From: Astropecten irregularis
Lineage: Eukaryota > Echinodermata > Asteroidea > Paxillosida > Astropectinidae
Length of the DNA: 64,000 nt
Direction: 5' to 3'
Assembly: GCA_963971285.1 (NCBI GenBank)
Contig: OZ020256.1
Span: 7,380,501-7,444,500 of the forward strand
Below the pieces are notes generated by a model. It worked only from the letters and a program-made list of their open reading frames with translations, did no database searches and was not told the origin of the DNA. Shown here in pieces: positions 15,201-30,200 of this stretch (its first letter is position 1; every line of letters starts with the position of its first letter). The translations under genes were made by a program, and so were the position numbers.

Positions 15201-18200
15201 TCTGTTTTGGTTTCGCTTACCAAAGTATGATACTACCTTTAAATGGGAAAACAATATTGCAAACATGAACTCAAAGGATATCTGAGGCTGCATCAACCGA
15301 CGTCACAAGGGGATACAAGTGAAATAACCCTACCCCAACCCAGTGAAATTACCTACAAATAATACACAACATTTACAACATTTAAAAAAAGGAATGTGTT
15401 GGATTATAATCAAATTTTACATGTACATGTAAATGCCTCAAGCCCAGCTTCAGCTTATTGTATATGTCAATTTCCAATGTATGTATCTTTATTCACTATA
15501 CTACAGCATCATCAACTGCATGGGTTACTAATAAGTGCCACGTATAGATTTTTCATATTTTGAGGAAAGAAATATTGATCTCTATCATTAAAGATACGAG
15601 GTCAGTGCTTCGGAGTTTCAATCATGCTTTTGTGCTGAACAATACACTCAAATGGTAGGCTTACATATTGGCATTTTTTCTGCAGTTGAAGGTAAAACCA
15701 CACCCTAGCTAAAGAGCTTCAATAAAAAAAAAACAGTGAGGATGAAAATAATTATAAGGAAAGGTAGAAATTCTCTGTAAATGGCTAGAGACTGAAAGAT
15801 AGAAGAAGGCATTCAACATGGAAGGGTCAAGATCAAAAGAGATGCAGTAGGCCAGGAAAAAAACCTGAAAAAATGCTCTTTATTGAAGATTTAATATCTA
15901 TAGGCAAAGTTAGTGTATATGGGTGATGATAGCAGATTGCCATGGTTTACTTCTATGCTCACACAATACCCAGTGGAGATTTTAATATGTACAGTGGAAC
16001 GCCACTATAACCAACACGCTGGGATGCACAGAAATTGTTTGTTATAGGTCATTCTTTATAATGAATAATGTTCAGCATGCCTATACATTGTACATGAACA
16101 CTTGGAAATGGGAGCCAAGGATGATATTTGGTATAGCCAAATGTTCAGTATAGCAGAGTTTGTTATATTAACGTACCACTGTACGTCTAATTTGTGAAAT
16201 TCATGTACATTTGAGAATATCATTATAGTGTCAAGACATGGGTTCATGTCCAAATAAGGACGAACACTTAAAATAATGCATGGGTCTCTACATGTATGAG
16301 ACGTGGCTACAGTATATCAGTTTATGTTATGACAATCATAGAAAACAGCCAGATTACTCGGTAGCTTGAGTGATTCATACCTCAATCATTTCATCCATCT
16401 TTCTTTTTTCTAAAAGAGAGCATGAAACATGCAGTACAGTTTCCAACGCTCCGGTTGTTTGGCCAAAAATGCAAACATCCTACTGTGTTACTTGGACATA
16501 CCTGTTTGGGATGTAACAGGAGATGTTGCAAGCAATGCATATCAGACAACCTGATACTGCATGTCTGTCAGGTTTGCCTCTGATTAAATTTTAACAGTCT
16601 GAGCCACACATCCATAGATGCACCCCTCCCCCTACATTAAACCAGGGGCTAGCTGCTTGCTATACGTTGTTTACATGAAGATTGTTCAGGTTTTTCAATA
16701 TACAAACCAGAAATATACAGCTCCAATGAATCAGGTCAGTTAATGGATGTATAGTGTATGTACACACACAGTTTCCCAGCATAATCGGTGACATCGGTTG
16801 AATCATTAACGAACCCTAGCTCAAGAATTGGTGTAATCTGTGAAGAACATCAGGACTGTGACCAGGTGGAAGAAGTGGACTAATCTAGCGTTAAATCAGC
16901 AATTAATTTCATTTCTCTTAGTTCCCTTCTTTTTTTTTTTGCCATTTGCCTGAGTTTGTTGTTTTGTTTCCTTTCCTACATGTACATGTAATTCAGAGAA
17001 ATGAAGAGCTAGGGCTGGTGGATTTGGGAGGAAGCAAGCAAGCAAGCAGGAAGCTAACACAGCTTGTACCGGCTTGAATTACATGTGAATGTAAATATGT
17101 GCTACCTACCCATAGGTTCTGTGGTGCATCCGGTGAGCCAGTAGGTAACTCTAAGTGTAATTCACCTCCACTGGAGTACATTTCCGTCACCTATTGAATT
17201 CAAGGTGAACAAGTCAAATCTTGTTGCATTCTTAGTTATAAAATCAACATTGATTAACTCCAGTTATCCTCTAATGGATACAACATGTATTTATCGGATT
17301 TTGAAGAACACAGGACTGTAGGCCCCAGGCACCACAAACTACACAAAGATGATTAATGGTCCAATTACTTGGTACCTCATCCAAAGATTGTGCGAAAGAG
17401 ATATTGAACAGTGTTGCAGGATCCAGGTGATTGTTGGCCCATGGTGCTAAAATCAAAAATAATGTTAATAGGGATTTATTGCAGAATGTGAGAGATAAAC
17501 TCTCTCACATTCTGCAATAAATCCCTATTAACATTATTTCGGATTCACATTGCTTGAAAAAGAGGAGATTAAAGTTGAACATTTTGCAATGGATTCCAAG
17601 ACTCCTAGAAAAATTCAAGAGGATTTAGAGCTGAATATTTGCAATTTTATTCCAATTTTGGCATTTAAAAATAAATTTGACTAAAAGTGGACGAGAAAAT
17701 TGTTTTGGCAATAGCACTGGCACCAGTGTTCATAATCTTGAATAAACTACGTGACTTCATTGGCAGACTTTTATTTTCGGAAGCCATAACTTGTACACAC
17801 TAGTCTATAACTTATAAGTCTATTGCTTTTTAGTACTATACAGTACATTGGCTTTAATGAGCTTCAGGCTGAGTGAAGTTGAACAAAACTGAAAGTCAAT
17901 AAAAGGGTACTGCAAAGTCATCCTTGGATTTGTGCAGGTCATCAAAATCAATATCCTCCTTTCTGCTAGGGATAAGTAGTTATCAATCATGCATTTCCCA
18001 ACGACCATCAACTACACCACCAAAATCATACACACATGTGTACCAGCCGAGTAATACATATCAATAATTATGTTTTAAGTCAAAAAGAAGGAAGTTTTTG
18101 TACCTTTTCAAATGTAAAGAGTTGTCAAATGTTCATGTTATCATGAAAAGTTAATGAATGCTTTAAGCCCAATGTATCCTGTGCAATCAATCATACAATT

Positions 18201-21200
18201 AGTGAAAGGCATTGCGGTCTGTGTACTTACCATGAGCCCAGAACTGTAGGGGTTGTGCATTGTGATCAGGGGAGAATAGCTCGTATTAATGGGGACCTTA
18301 GCCCCCAAGAAGGGTCTTAATCTGTAAGGATTGGGAACGCCAACGCCAAAAACCTGACAAAAACAAAAATTACAATGGGAAAATATATTTATACTGCATC
18401 TTTGTTCTGCAAATGAAAGGCTGACATGCAGGTTTGTGTCTTAATGATGCTTTATGGAAACAACATTCATTGTAATAAAAGAAAATCTACCTGGTCTGTT
18501 TCAAAATTAATGGTAAGTAGTGTTTTTAAGCTGCACTCAAAAATGACAACACAGAAGGCTGATGGATAATTCAGAGGAAAAAAGACTATTTCAGGGAGCC
18601 ACTTAAGATAATGGACTGACCTTGGACTCAGTCAGACAGGTAACTACTGTGTACATACATTGTACATGTACAGCCAGCCACTGTATTCCTTCATTCACAC
18701 ACAATGCATAATTATGAGCAAGGCAATGGATACCCAAAATGCATGGAGAATTTGATTTTACATGTCAAACATCAATCAAAGGAACCTGTGTACATGTACA
18801 TGGACTTATATGGGTGGAGAGTTCAGTCTGGAATCATATTAAGCCCCAAACATATTCACAGCTTTCTGGCTTCCGGGCTTGGTAATATTACACAAAGGTC
18901 TAGCGTATCCCTGGTTGACCTTGGTACCTGGTGCCCTTTTCATGCCGTTCACATGGATCATTTGATTTTTCAAAGAACGCCAAATAAAAGGTGGGGGAGA
19001 ATAATGAGAAATAACCTTAACAATGACACAGCATAAAATTTCCAGGACAAAAAAAAATCTACCCTATTTGTCGGGTTTGTTGCTTCTCTTTACTTTAAAG
19101 GTAGACTGGAGTGTAAGATTGGTAAGGATTGTCTCTAGCAATAGCATAAAGTCCATAACCACAACTAAACCATTTTTTTGGTGAAATTGCCCACTGAAAT
19201 ACTGTCACATTCAAGAACACTGCATTTAACAACCTAAATACTTGCACAAGCTGATTTGGGTTGCAGCCAGTGTTGTATGACTCGAGGCCGGCCTCGGCCT
19301 CGAGGCCGGACTCGAGGCCGAAAATTTGCTGCCTCGGCCTCGGCCTCGGCCTCGTGGGTCCATGACTCGGCCTTGGCCTCGGCCTCGAAGAATTTTGAAT
19401 GATGACTCGGTCCGAGGCCGGGAAGATTTTTTTATTTCAAACTGGAATGTGTTTCCCAACATTTCAGGGGGACAATTAAATATTTTTCATTAAATAATCA
19501 CGTACAGAAAGAAAGTTAGTGTGTAATTCATCAAATGTAATGAATTGAGAGCATGGTGAACTGTGCTAGTGTGGTTATAAACCGCATTGGAAAGTTCGGG
19601 TATCGCGTCTAGCTTAGCCCTGTCCGCACTGGACTTTTTTTGGGCAAAGTAACCGAGACACTGGGTACTTTACCCATTTTAAGTCCAGTGCGGACGTCTC
19701 AGGAAGTCTACCTCTCAGTTACTTTGCCCGAGCCGCGCGGGTATTCCTACCGGCCAACTTCTGCCCGGGTAGAATGCCCGAGACACTTTACCCGAGACGA
19801 AAAGTCCAGTGCGGACAGAGCGAGTCGGGTACCCGCATGACCCTACACACTGTAGTATTGAAAGATCGGTAATTCTTCCGTGCGTGCACGGGTAAGTTAC
19901 CCGAGTCAAAAGTCCAAGTGCGGACACCGGTAATATTTGCCCATTTTTCATTTACCCATCGGCTCGGTTAAATCCCCGGAAAAAAAAGTCCAGTGCGGAC
20001 AGGGCTATAACAGTCTCTTGCGGAGTGAAATGATATGCTCATATGTGACTCGGCCTTGGCCTCGGCCTCGGAGACCCATGACTCGGACTCGGCCTTGGCC
20101 TCGGCTACTTGTGAGAAACTCAGCCTCGGCCTCGGCCTTGGCCTCGGAGACCCATGACTCGGACTCGGCCTTGGCCTCGGAGGTTGTGGACTCGGATACA
20201 ACGCTGGTTGCAGCAATCCATATGAAACAGAATTGTTTTCTCAATCACGTGAATATGGTTTTGATCTTCTCAAGAGTTAATCATTGTACACATTTTTGAA
20301 AAGTACAATAATGTTATTGAATGCTTTCCCACGTTTCCTCACATGAAAACAACACGACCTACATTATATGATATACGATACTTTTTCATGTGTACAATTC
20401 CTGTTTGCAAACATCTACACGTATTATACAGACATAGGAAGCTGCAGTTCCGGCCAGCAACACGTCCAGGCTGAGCTGCCGGTCTCCACCCTTCCCTATA
20501 AGCTGTCAAATCTAGTTTAATGCCTCAAATCAGCTAGAGGGGGCAACCCTGGATTCAGATAGAGCACTGTCCCCGTTATAAACTAATCCCGTCCCACTTG
20601 CCCCCCTCCCAATACAACAGACGTGGGGAGGGGGTAACAGACAATCACATGTAGGCATAATGTTACAACATACATGTATACACATGTCCATGCACACAAC
20701 ATGTGCTACCACTATTCACTTCTCATGGACACACCTGTCTGTATATCTAAAGATGTTAACCATTCCATGACAGGTGCCTTTAGCCCAGGATTGTTACTGT
20801 GTCTGCATTATTCATACAGAGTATGTATAGATTGGTCTGAACATGTAACCAAACCAGTAGGAGATTACCCATCTATTGATTTTATCAGGACAACTATACA
20901 GCATTTGCAGTTCTTAGTGCCATCAGCATTGCATGCATAATCTGTTGCTTTGCTTTTTATTCACTTACAACTGTAGGTCTATATTCTTCACAGCTGATTT
21001 TTTTCAGTTTTTCCTAATTTGTCCATTTCACCATAGCTGTGTCACAAGAAAAGAGTGCTAAACAGATGACAATCTGTCATTGACCTCAGCAAGCTTTCCA
21101 TTACATAATTATGTTTTTTGTGTAATTTCCTCTATTTTCAAGTGTCTTATGGCACTAGCACTACATGCTTACATTTTTTTTAAATTACCTTTTTTGTGTG

Positions 21201-24200
21201 CATTGCCTACCTGCCTTTCAGAAAAAGCCTTAAACTATTAAAATACACTAAAATAGCCAGACTTGCACCTTTAAACAATTATCAGAAACAATTCACCCTA
21301 GGCAGGCTAATGCATGGTGGAAAAATATTATGATTTGTGCAAATTGATGTACTTTCGTTGTTGATGATTCTGTTGGTCATGTTGGTATATGTTAACTGAT
21401 CTTGAACAATTTGCTGACAACAATTTTTGCCAAAAAAAAAAGAATTACATATCTCATCTAGCAATTCATAAGTGTATTAATCAAAATGACCGGTAAATAT
21501 TATTAACATAAATGTGTAGTTGTGTACTCAAAATTGCATTTCAAAATTGTACATTTACAGGCAGTGTATTCATGAAAAACGAAAAAATTCATGAAACATT
21601 TGGATAAATATACAGTGACGTAGGACCTATATGCTTTACATCTCTTTGAATGCATTAAGATACGGTTCAACAGAAGAGAGAACGTCCCTTGGGAATATGA
21701 AAACTTACTGCACACCCGTCTCTTTTTTTCTCTCAACATTCCTAACCAAAGATTATACTTGTGCCGTTTCCGGGATATGTGAATCTTGTGGGACTTAGCT
21801 TGAGTGCTGCCTTGTACTTAAAAGCAGGTCTCAATCATTTTCTATTGTAAGAAAGGAATTCTCTTTACAAAAACACTCGGCCGACTTCTCCCCGGCTTGA
21901 AATGGAATTACGTGCATTATAATAAAATTGCGCAGAAGAGAATTACAGGCGCATGAATGGAATCCTTGATTGTAATTGATTCATAATTTCAGGCCTAATA
22001 TCTTCTTTCGGCAGGGGTCGTGGGGTGATGGAAGATGGTGGGTTGGCCAAGTAGATGATATACTAACCTGGTATGGGCAGGTTCCGGCACTGGTGTGAAT
22101 AAATATTGTATTTTCAGCATTGCCTGGTACCCGTGGCAGGAAAACAATTTCAAATGTTGTATTGCCTCCCGGTGGAACAACCTGTATGCATTCAGATCAG
22201 ACAAAACACACAGTCAAAACACTTCACATGGTGGACAAATTTGTTTTTCCTAAATGTCTGTTTTTGTATCTTCTACTGAAGATGGAAAGAGTAGGGAAAA
22301 TTCTGGTTAAAATGGCAGAATTTCCATGTTTTAATATGCATCAGATGCAACCACCCTGCTAGATCCAAAGGATTTCAACGGCAGTTTGCCAAGAATTTCA
22401 GTCCTCTCCCCCCCAAAAAAAAAAAAAAGAAATGGAAAAAATAAATAAATAAAGTTCCCGATGAAAAGTTCTAGTTCTCCGTAGTTCCCAATACCTTGTG
22501 ATAGATGAAAATAGTTCCTGTCATAACAAAATCCCACAATTTCAAGTTCAAATCCTGCTCCAGTAAAACTTGCTTTGTTCACTTTTCAATTACTTAAAAT
22601 CAATGCAGTCAGTTTCTCTTGTGGTTATTTGATGATCAATTATTTTAAGACCGGTATATTATTGGTTGCTAAAAATGTTAACATGTTGAGCCCATTACTT
22701 TGAAGTTCCCACGATTTCTAGCTGCCTGTGATTTCAAGAGACCCAGGATGTCTTGGCACTGTAAACATTTTGTCATCCGTGCTCACAGCATGCAGAGATG
22801 ACATTATCCAGGATTATAGTGCTAATATAATAAATGCACAATGTGGATGTACAGTATAGAATAGCCAGGAAATCACACCATGGCTTCAATTCCACGCTGT
22901 GATATAGAAACGCCAAAGGACTAAAGGGAAGACCTGGTTAGGTAAATATTGACATTATCATAGGTATGATAGAGCGTACAGCTTCAGTTTATATGCCATA
23001 CGTTGTACTGTATAAAAGGATGTGGACTATGGCCCGCTGACAACTTTAATCCTTGCATTATCAGTAATTGCATGCTTTTCTTATTAATATGGGGGTTAGC
23101 AATAATTACAATCCAATCCCAGCCAGCATCCTGCTGAATAGTCAGGGGAAAACCTATTCAAATTCATAAGTGCTTCATGCATTTTGTACGACTTATATTT
23201 CACAATGCCCATCATGACCATGAAGAGGATAAAATATTTGATAACACAAGAAAACGCTTGGAATACACGTAACTGATGTAAGGAATCATCTCTGTGGGTT
23301 ATGTGATAGCTGACAATTTAAACTGCTTTTACAGAGCTCTGTGCGTGTACATGTATCATAATTTCAATATGGAAGTATCTTGGATTGATTTACTTAAAGG
23401 TATAATGCATGATTGCTAAAGGTCACAGAACAGCACTCATACTTTGTCTGATCAAACATGTACATAAAATAATTAACCTGTGCAAATTTGAGCTCAATCG
23501 GACATCTGAGTCACAAGAAAATAGCGAAAACCCGACTCAATTTTTCTTATACTGTAAATCATAAAGAATGGTTTTGATCTTACCCCAACCTCAAGTTCAA
23601 AACTGTTTTCTGTCTTTGTTTGACTAATTTCTGGGTACACCATTTCAGGCGGAAATACTTTAACAGTTTGTTTCTATCAGCACGATCTTCATATCCTGGA
23701 AGTTATAGGTAAATCTGTGAACATTTGTTTGGGAATGTTACCAATCCTGTAGCTAGTACCTTTAAATGCCTCTTTCAGCATGATTTCTGCGACAGAATTA
23801 TGTTACAGTGAAAAGGGAAATCAGAGGATTGTCATGTTGCATGCTGGATCACTCACTGCTCCAAATCAACTGACTTTCATTGGGTTAAGCTTCACAGTCA
23901 GCAGGGGGAGAAAGATTACAATAAAAAATGGCAACAAATCTTATGAATCATCCCAACACAAAAAGGGGGATGGGGAAATAACCGTACAACAAGCTGATGA
24001 GAGCAGTGAGTTGCAACTGCAGGCCAGGCTGCGGTCTGAAGGCATCTTGGGACTAGAATGAGAGCGAAACTACTAAGTCACATTTGTCCATGTTTCCTGT
24101 GTGCACTTTTCCAATATACAATGAGAAAAAGGTCTCCTAACACCATGTATTCATGAATAACATGGCACTCCCTGCCAGCACTTTATAAAATATCGGGTGT

Positions 24201-27200
24201 CACATCAAGATGGTTGAAAAAAAAGGGAAGAAAAAGTTCTAAATAATAATCTTTCATATACGACTTCAAGTCGACATTTCATAATCGGATGTTCAGATCA
24301 AGGGATCCCAAATGACTGTTAGGAATGAAAAACTGACATTCTGACAGAGTCAGTGTCTGAAACTTAAAGGAAATGAAATCTGCGATGGAAGCGTTGTCGC
24401 ATCAAAATATTTTCAAAGTATTACAAAAGAAAAGCAAATAATTAACATTGCAGGGAGATCAATTTTTGTGTACAAATGTGTGTTTCATGAGAAAACCTTA
24501 CCAAGGTTAATTTCAATTTTTACATGTGACTCAGGTGGCATCAGAGCGCATGTACACCATGTTGAATCAGACATTGAAAGTAATGTTGTGTGACCTTTAC
24601 CAACCATGCGTTATCTCTCTGATATGTCTAGCAGCGTTTCATTATAGACTCAATCCATTATTTACCTTGTCCTGAAAGAACGAACAATGGAAATGCGGAG
24701 TGCTTCCCGAAATGGAGAGCATTCTCAGTGTGTTTTCTGGATGTGGATTGAAAACCCTCACCGTTGCTATTTCAGGCATACCGATGGCACTGCAATGGGA
24801 AAAGCAAACATGTAATGCGTTAAGTTCATGTTGAGAACTCCTCACAAATGTTTGGCTGAATACAGCTATTCGATCAGTTTCCCCCCAATGCGTCATCTAA
24901 CTATGTACAGTATTAAACAAACACTTCTAAACGGAGACGAAGGTCTTCATAGAGATACTTCATGTTTTTGGCCATCTCAACAAAACTACACATCATGCAG
25001 GATACCAAGACCTTTCCTATCATCATTATTCTTTCACATCATTGCTCAATACTTCATGGACTTCATTTTACAAAAAGAGCGAAAAAAGAAAACATAACAA
25101 ACACGACCTATGCTGAAAACACAGCACTTTTTTGAAAAGGATTAGTTTGAGAAAATGTAATGAAACTTATTGTCTGCATAAGCAGTGAATGCCAGGCAAG
25201 CTGAACAATAAAAGGTGCAAATACAAAGGTTTTCAATGTTATGTATGGATTATGTCTACATGAACATTAGGGCATCCATGTGAAAACCTCCCACATGTGG
25301 CACTATCCCTGAATGCCATTTAAAATGTGCCCCATTGTAGAACTTGTTTGACGGTAGGTATTCGTTAAAACTAAATCACAGGCTTTGAAGCACAAACAAA
25401 ATCAAGGTAAACTTCCAAGTGAAATACAAGTAAAAGTACTAAACTCTACCTGTCCTGATGCATGGTCTGTGTATAAATTGCAATACAATTTTGAATGTAT
25501 GGGAAAACACTATATACTAGGTAATCATGGTAATGTACATGTACGTGTATGTCATGAGTGTTAGTAATTCATGTACAATAGCAATTCCACAAATACAAGT
25601 TTTGTCAGAGGAATTTTTTTAATTCAGGTGCTGAAGTACAGAAATTTACTGAGGAGAAAGATAATTTGCTTAGGAGACACTGGTTACCAGCCAAAATCAT
25701 GTGCAAAATATATTGCTTGCAACTGGTTTTCAGCAGATAACTGCTTAGCATTCTGAGCATTTGCCTGCAACATTGTAAGCTCTAGATGCAAGTAGGCCTG
25801 CACGATTTCCTGTGGCTACTCATAATGCCGCAAATTCAATCTGGTCCCAAATCTAAATGCATATATTCATCTGTTCATAATACAAGAAAGTTAATAACAA
25901 GAATACTTACTGTTCACCAAAATCTAACATTGGTGGAAGTAAACTTAGGTCCAGATCCCATTGCTTATACAGGCCCAGACCCAATGTTTTAACAGAACTG
26001 AAACAGAAAAACATAATCAAGACATCAAGTTACAATTTATTCAAAACAAAAACATAGCATACAGCAAACTTAAAGGTTTACTGTAATCAAAGCTCATGTG
26101 AAGTTAAATACATCTGTATTGCTATAAAATTCAACATGTCTATCATTGTTTGTGCTAAACAATATTGTACGTGTACATATATAGAAAAATGTGGTATTTA
26201 AGACATAATTTAGCACCCCACTTTTCGCGACGAAAAACAGATTACAGTCCATTTCTGCCCATTTCAGTTTAATGCAATTCTGTATTGCAGTCTCATTTTT
26301 AAGTGTACATGTATGTAATCATTTTCCATTAAATTCTGGGAAGCGTGCATATTGTACATGTATATGTATGGCAGGGAAATTTGTCAGATCCATTTTAGGA
26401 GCATAAAATGTCGATGTAACAAAGGAAGGTTTGGGGAAATGTATGCATGTTTATGGGATTACCACCCATTCTGAGAATTTCCCTTCTTAAACAAATGCTG
26501 TCATTATTATTAAGAAAACTGCATCTGAACTCACTAAAGATTCACAGGCCGCCATTAACATACATGTAATAGGAATAAGAAAGATTTGAGGCTTTGCATC
26601 AGGAGATGATGACTGATGATGACTAGAGCAGGCTAGTCAAATACGTTCAGACCTTACAAGAAAAGCAAACGAAATAAGAAGTGCAAAAGTATGAACAATT
26701 CTTAAATGGTATTTCCGCAAACCGATCCACATAATCATGATAATAGGAATGTGCACAAATGCACCATGTCCATGTAAATCAGGGTTCGAACATAACACTG
26801 GTCCGGTGGCCAAATGCCAGTCAAAATGCTAGTCAAAATGCCCATGGACCAGTCAAACTCTTGTTGAAGTGGTCCGGTGGACCAGCCAAAATAATTGCAA
26901 ACGTTTGCCCCTTTACCCATCATAATGCCACATGTATGATACCACTACAACTGAGCGGGTTTTTGAGTAGGCCTACTGTTTCATTTATTTGTAACTAAGT
27001 GAACGTCACAAATTTACCTTAAAGTTATTTGTCGAAAATAATACTGAGAACTGAAAATTTTTCCATTATACTGTGCCTAAATAATTTGATATTGAGAAGT
27101 GAAGGAAATGGTGAGAGAATTTATCTTGCCAAGTAGGAATAAATGCTATTGCATGTATGAATTCACTCAAACAAAAAGAGGACCGTCCATGACCAGTCAA

Positions 27201-30200
27201 AACCTTGGCGGACCAGTCAAGATATGAGCCAACTGGTCCGGTTGGCCAGTAAAAAAAGTTATGGGGAAACCCTGTAAATGTAATAAAGTATTGGAACTGC
27301 ATTATATACTCATTGCTTCCTTTAAAAAAATATATGACGACTGATTTGGATGAAATGTATGTATGTAGGTTTCATGATACACATTTCGTAATTAGATGGC
27401 TAAAATGAAAACAATCTTCAAAAAACAATAACAAAGAGATGGCCAATGATGTCAAGCATCTTTGAGACTCATACTAAACACAAATATTAAAAACTGACTT
27501 TCTTTTATGGAAAGTAAAAACATGTTTTCAAAATGTTGTAACTACTTGCAAATGAACTTGACCTACAAGTGCCAATGCCATCCCACAGTACAGTATATGC
27601 TTTTTTCCCTGAAACGCAAAAACCAGCAAGCTCATCGATACCTGAACCTGACAAGGCTATTACAATTTGTCCACATGTACATGTATCAGGAGTAACCATG
27701 GCAACCTAAATGCAAGGAGCTACTAGCATACAGTTATGTACACGTGGCAGCTCCAAATATATCCAGATATTGATGGCCAGGGGAACAAAAGATGCGTTGC
27801 TAATTTGTTGGACGCCATGACAACCAAACTGCCTGGCTCTTTGACACAATAGCACCCTACACACGGTGGATTCTGATTGGTCGACTAGGCGTTGCCCCAT
27901 TCTAAAGGCTCTTCCCAGGCCATTCCAATTACTGTCAATAATGACTTGAGCAATGAAGCGTAAGATAATAAACAATAAAAGACTACAATGAAATCATCCT
28001 CTTACTGATGAAGGCTACCTATTCCAGCACAAACATCAACAAACAAGTGTATAAGGCCTATTTCTTATTGCATTGTAAAATGTGTACATGTTTATGACTG
28101 ACTGCACAACAAAAACAATTAGTAGTCAACAAAATTGGGCTCCTCAATTTCTTAGAATATGATCTGATCCTCATTTACAATACTCCTTATTGATCTTTGG
28201 ATATTTTATGCTGTAATTTCTATAAACTGAGCATCTGATTTGTACACATCACTTCAACTGTTACAAGACCGATTTCTGCAATTTGTATTGTTTTTTTTTT
28301 GCCTCTCAACATTGGAAATAAATTTAATGAATACTGTATATGAAAAATTCCTTTCAAAATGGAATTATCTAGATTTTGTGTTACCAACTGATACATTCAC
28401 ATACCTACAGTACATTATCAGTATTTGAGTTTATTTGATTCTTATTTAACTTGCATTTGATTATACCCAAATTGTTGCATTCTTCAAGCTTATCGTCCTT
28501 TTTCTCACGTGTACATTTTATGTATATTTTTATTTTTAGTTTATGATCAGTTTTAAAACCAACAGAATTCCGGACAGGTCATGATTATCACAGGCCCGTG
28601 TTAATATTATGCCAGGAATATGATTGCAATATTATGTCAATACCGAGTGTACACACAAATGAACACACGGCCAAGGGTCAACGTAGCTGTTGGCATGTAC
28701 ACATCATGCATAGGCCTGCATGTACTGTATACCGTAGATTGGCAAATTGTATGAAGTGTGAGAGAGTAACCTCTACCAGTTACTGAATATGTGTTAAGCA
28801 TACGTGTGTACAGACACAAGCATTTTGTAGGCCTACATGTACATGATACATGTACATTAACATGTTCATTACAAGTGCATAATACATTGGATACGAAGTG
28901 TGGACATGCACACCACATAGATTGGCACGTACATGTATGTAAATTAAAACAAGTGTACCAGCATTCAATGCAAGTGGTACATCATACACTGTACAATTGT
29001 ACATGTCATTCATGCATACATGCATAGTAGATGCACAGTATACATGTATGGATTGTGCACACACAAACATAATTTAGCTAATGTAACAATGTGATGATTC
29101 AATAATGGTGCAGATGATGGCAGAGTTGGATTCCTCACCATTTAGTCTGCACATTTAAGCCCCATTCAGACTGGACTTTTTTTGGGGGGTAAAACTCACC
29201 GAGACAACCTTACTTCACCCGTTTTTAGTCCAGTTTGAATGGCCAGGAAAACGTTTCTCTCAGCTCACAAATGGCCTCTATAATCGGAGATGTTTTTGTA
29301 CAGAATATAGGCCTAAATTAAGCACCGTCCCACTAAGCATATCAAATATTTCATAAAATATACCGTAACGTGTCGGCCTACATACAGTAGTACATGCTTA
29401 ACTGGACACTTCAGGCTTATCCATGAAAGGGTCCATGCAATGTACTGTACAAGTATACAGTATTGTGTCTGAATCACATTAACATATATGCATTAATTAA
29501 AGCATTATTACCCTATAAAGTATTGATTGACAATGTGTACAGCATGTATTGTGTGAATTTTCTGATGTGAAGCATACAAAAAAAGACAGTGCTTGACTGA
29601 AACCACATACACAACATAATGTATGTTTGTAAACCAAGGATACTACCTGGCGGTAGCACTACATGTAATTAGCCTGGCGGTAGCAGTGCATTGACCAACG
29701 CAAATTTCAGGATGAGGCCACAAAAAGAACATAGTTTCACCAACTACATGCATGTGCCTTACATGAAAAAGTACTTGTAAATAAATTGTGTTTACCGAAC
29801 ACATAGTTGGAGACAACCCCAACTGCTCATACTGTACGTGTACTGCATAGGGCTGAGTTCAAATACATGTAGTAGGGCAATTCCACGCAAGTGCGACATG
29901 AGGGTCAAAATTTCAAAATGCTTTTCTCCCAAATATCTTTTGCAAAATTGACAGGGTATATGCTGAAGCTTCTAGAAATAAAAAAAAATTGTCTCTAGAC
30001 CAATTATTTTTAAAGTTACAGCACTCTGAAGTCGATGCTACATTTATGCTGCAAATTGGAGGTAAGAACATAAAATGTATTTCTTTTCATATTTTTCATC
30101 AATCTGATGATATCTAATTTAATTTTGTGTTAAAATACCAGCTTTGAGTGTATGTTTTAAGGAACATAACTTTTATTTAAATAGATTTTGTAAGATACCC

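Noticed and set aside
19937-20299. Frames rich in Arg/Pro or Ala/Ser/Glu (PRPRRPMTRTRP, SASALASETHDSD)
   Set aside because: Translation of the CTCGGCCTCGG array in the hAT-like element, not a protein gene.
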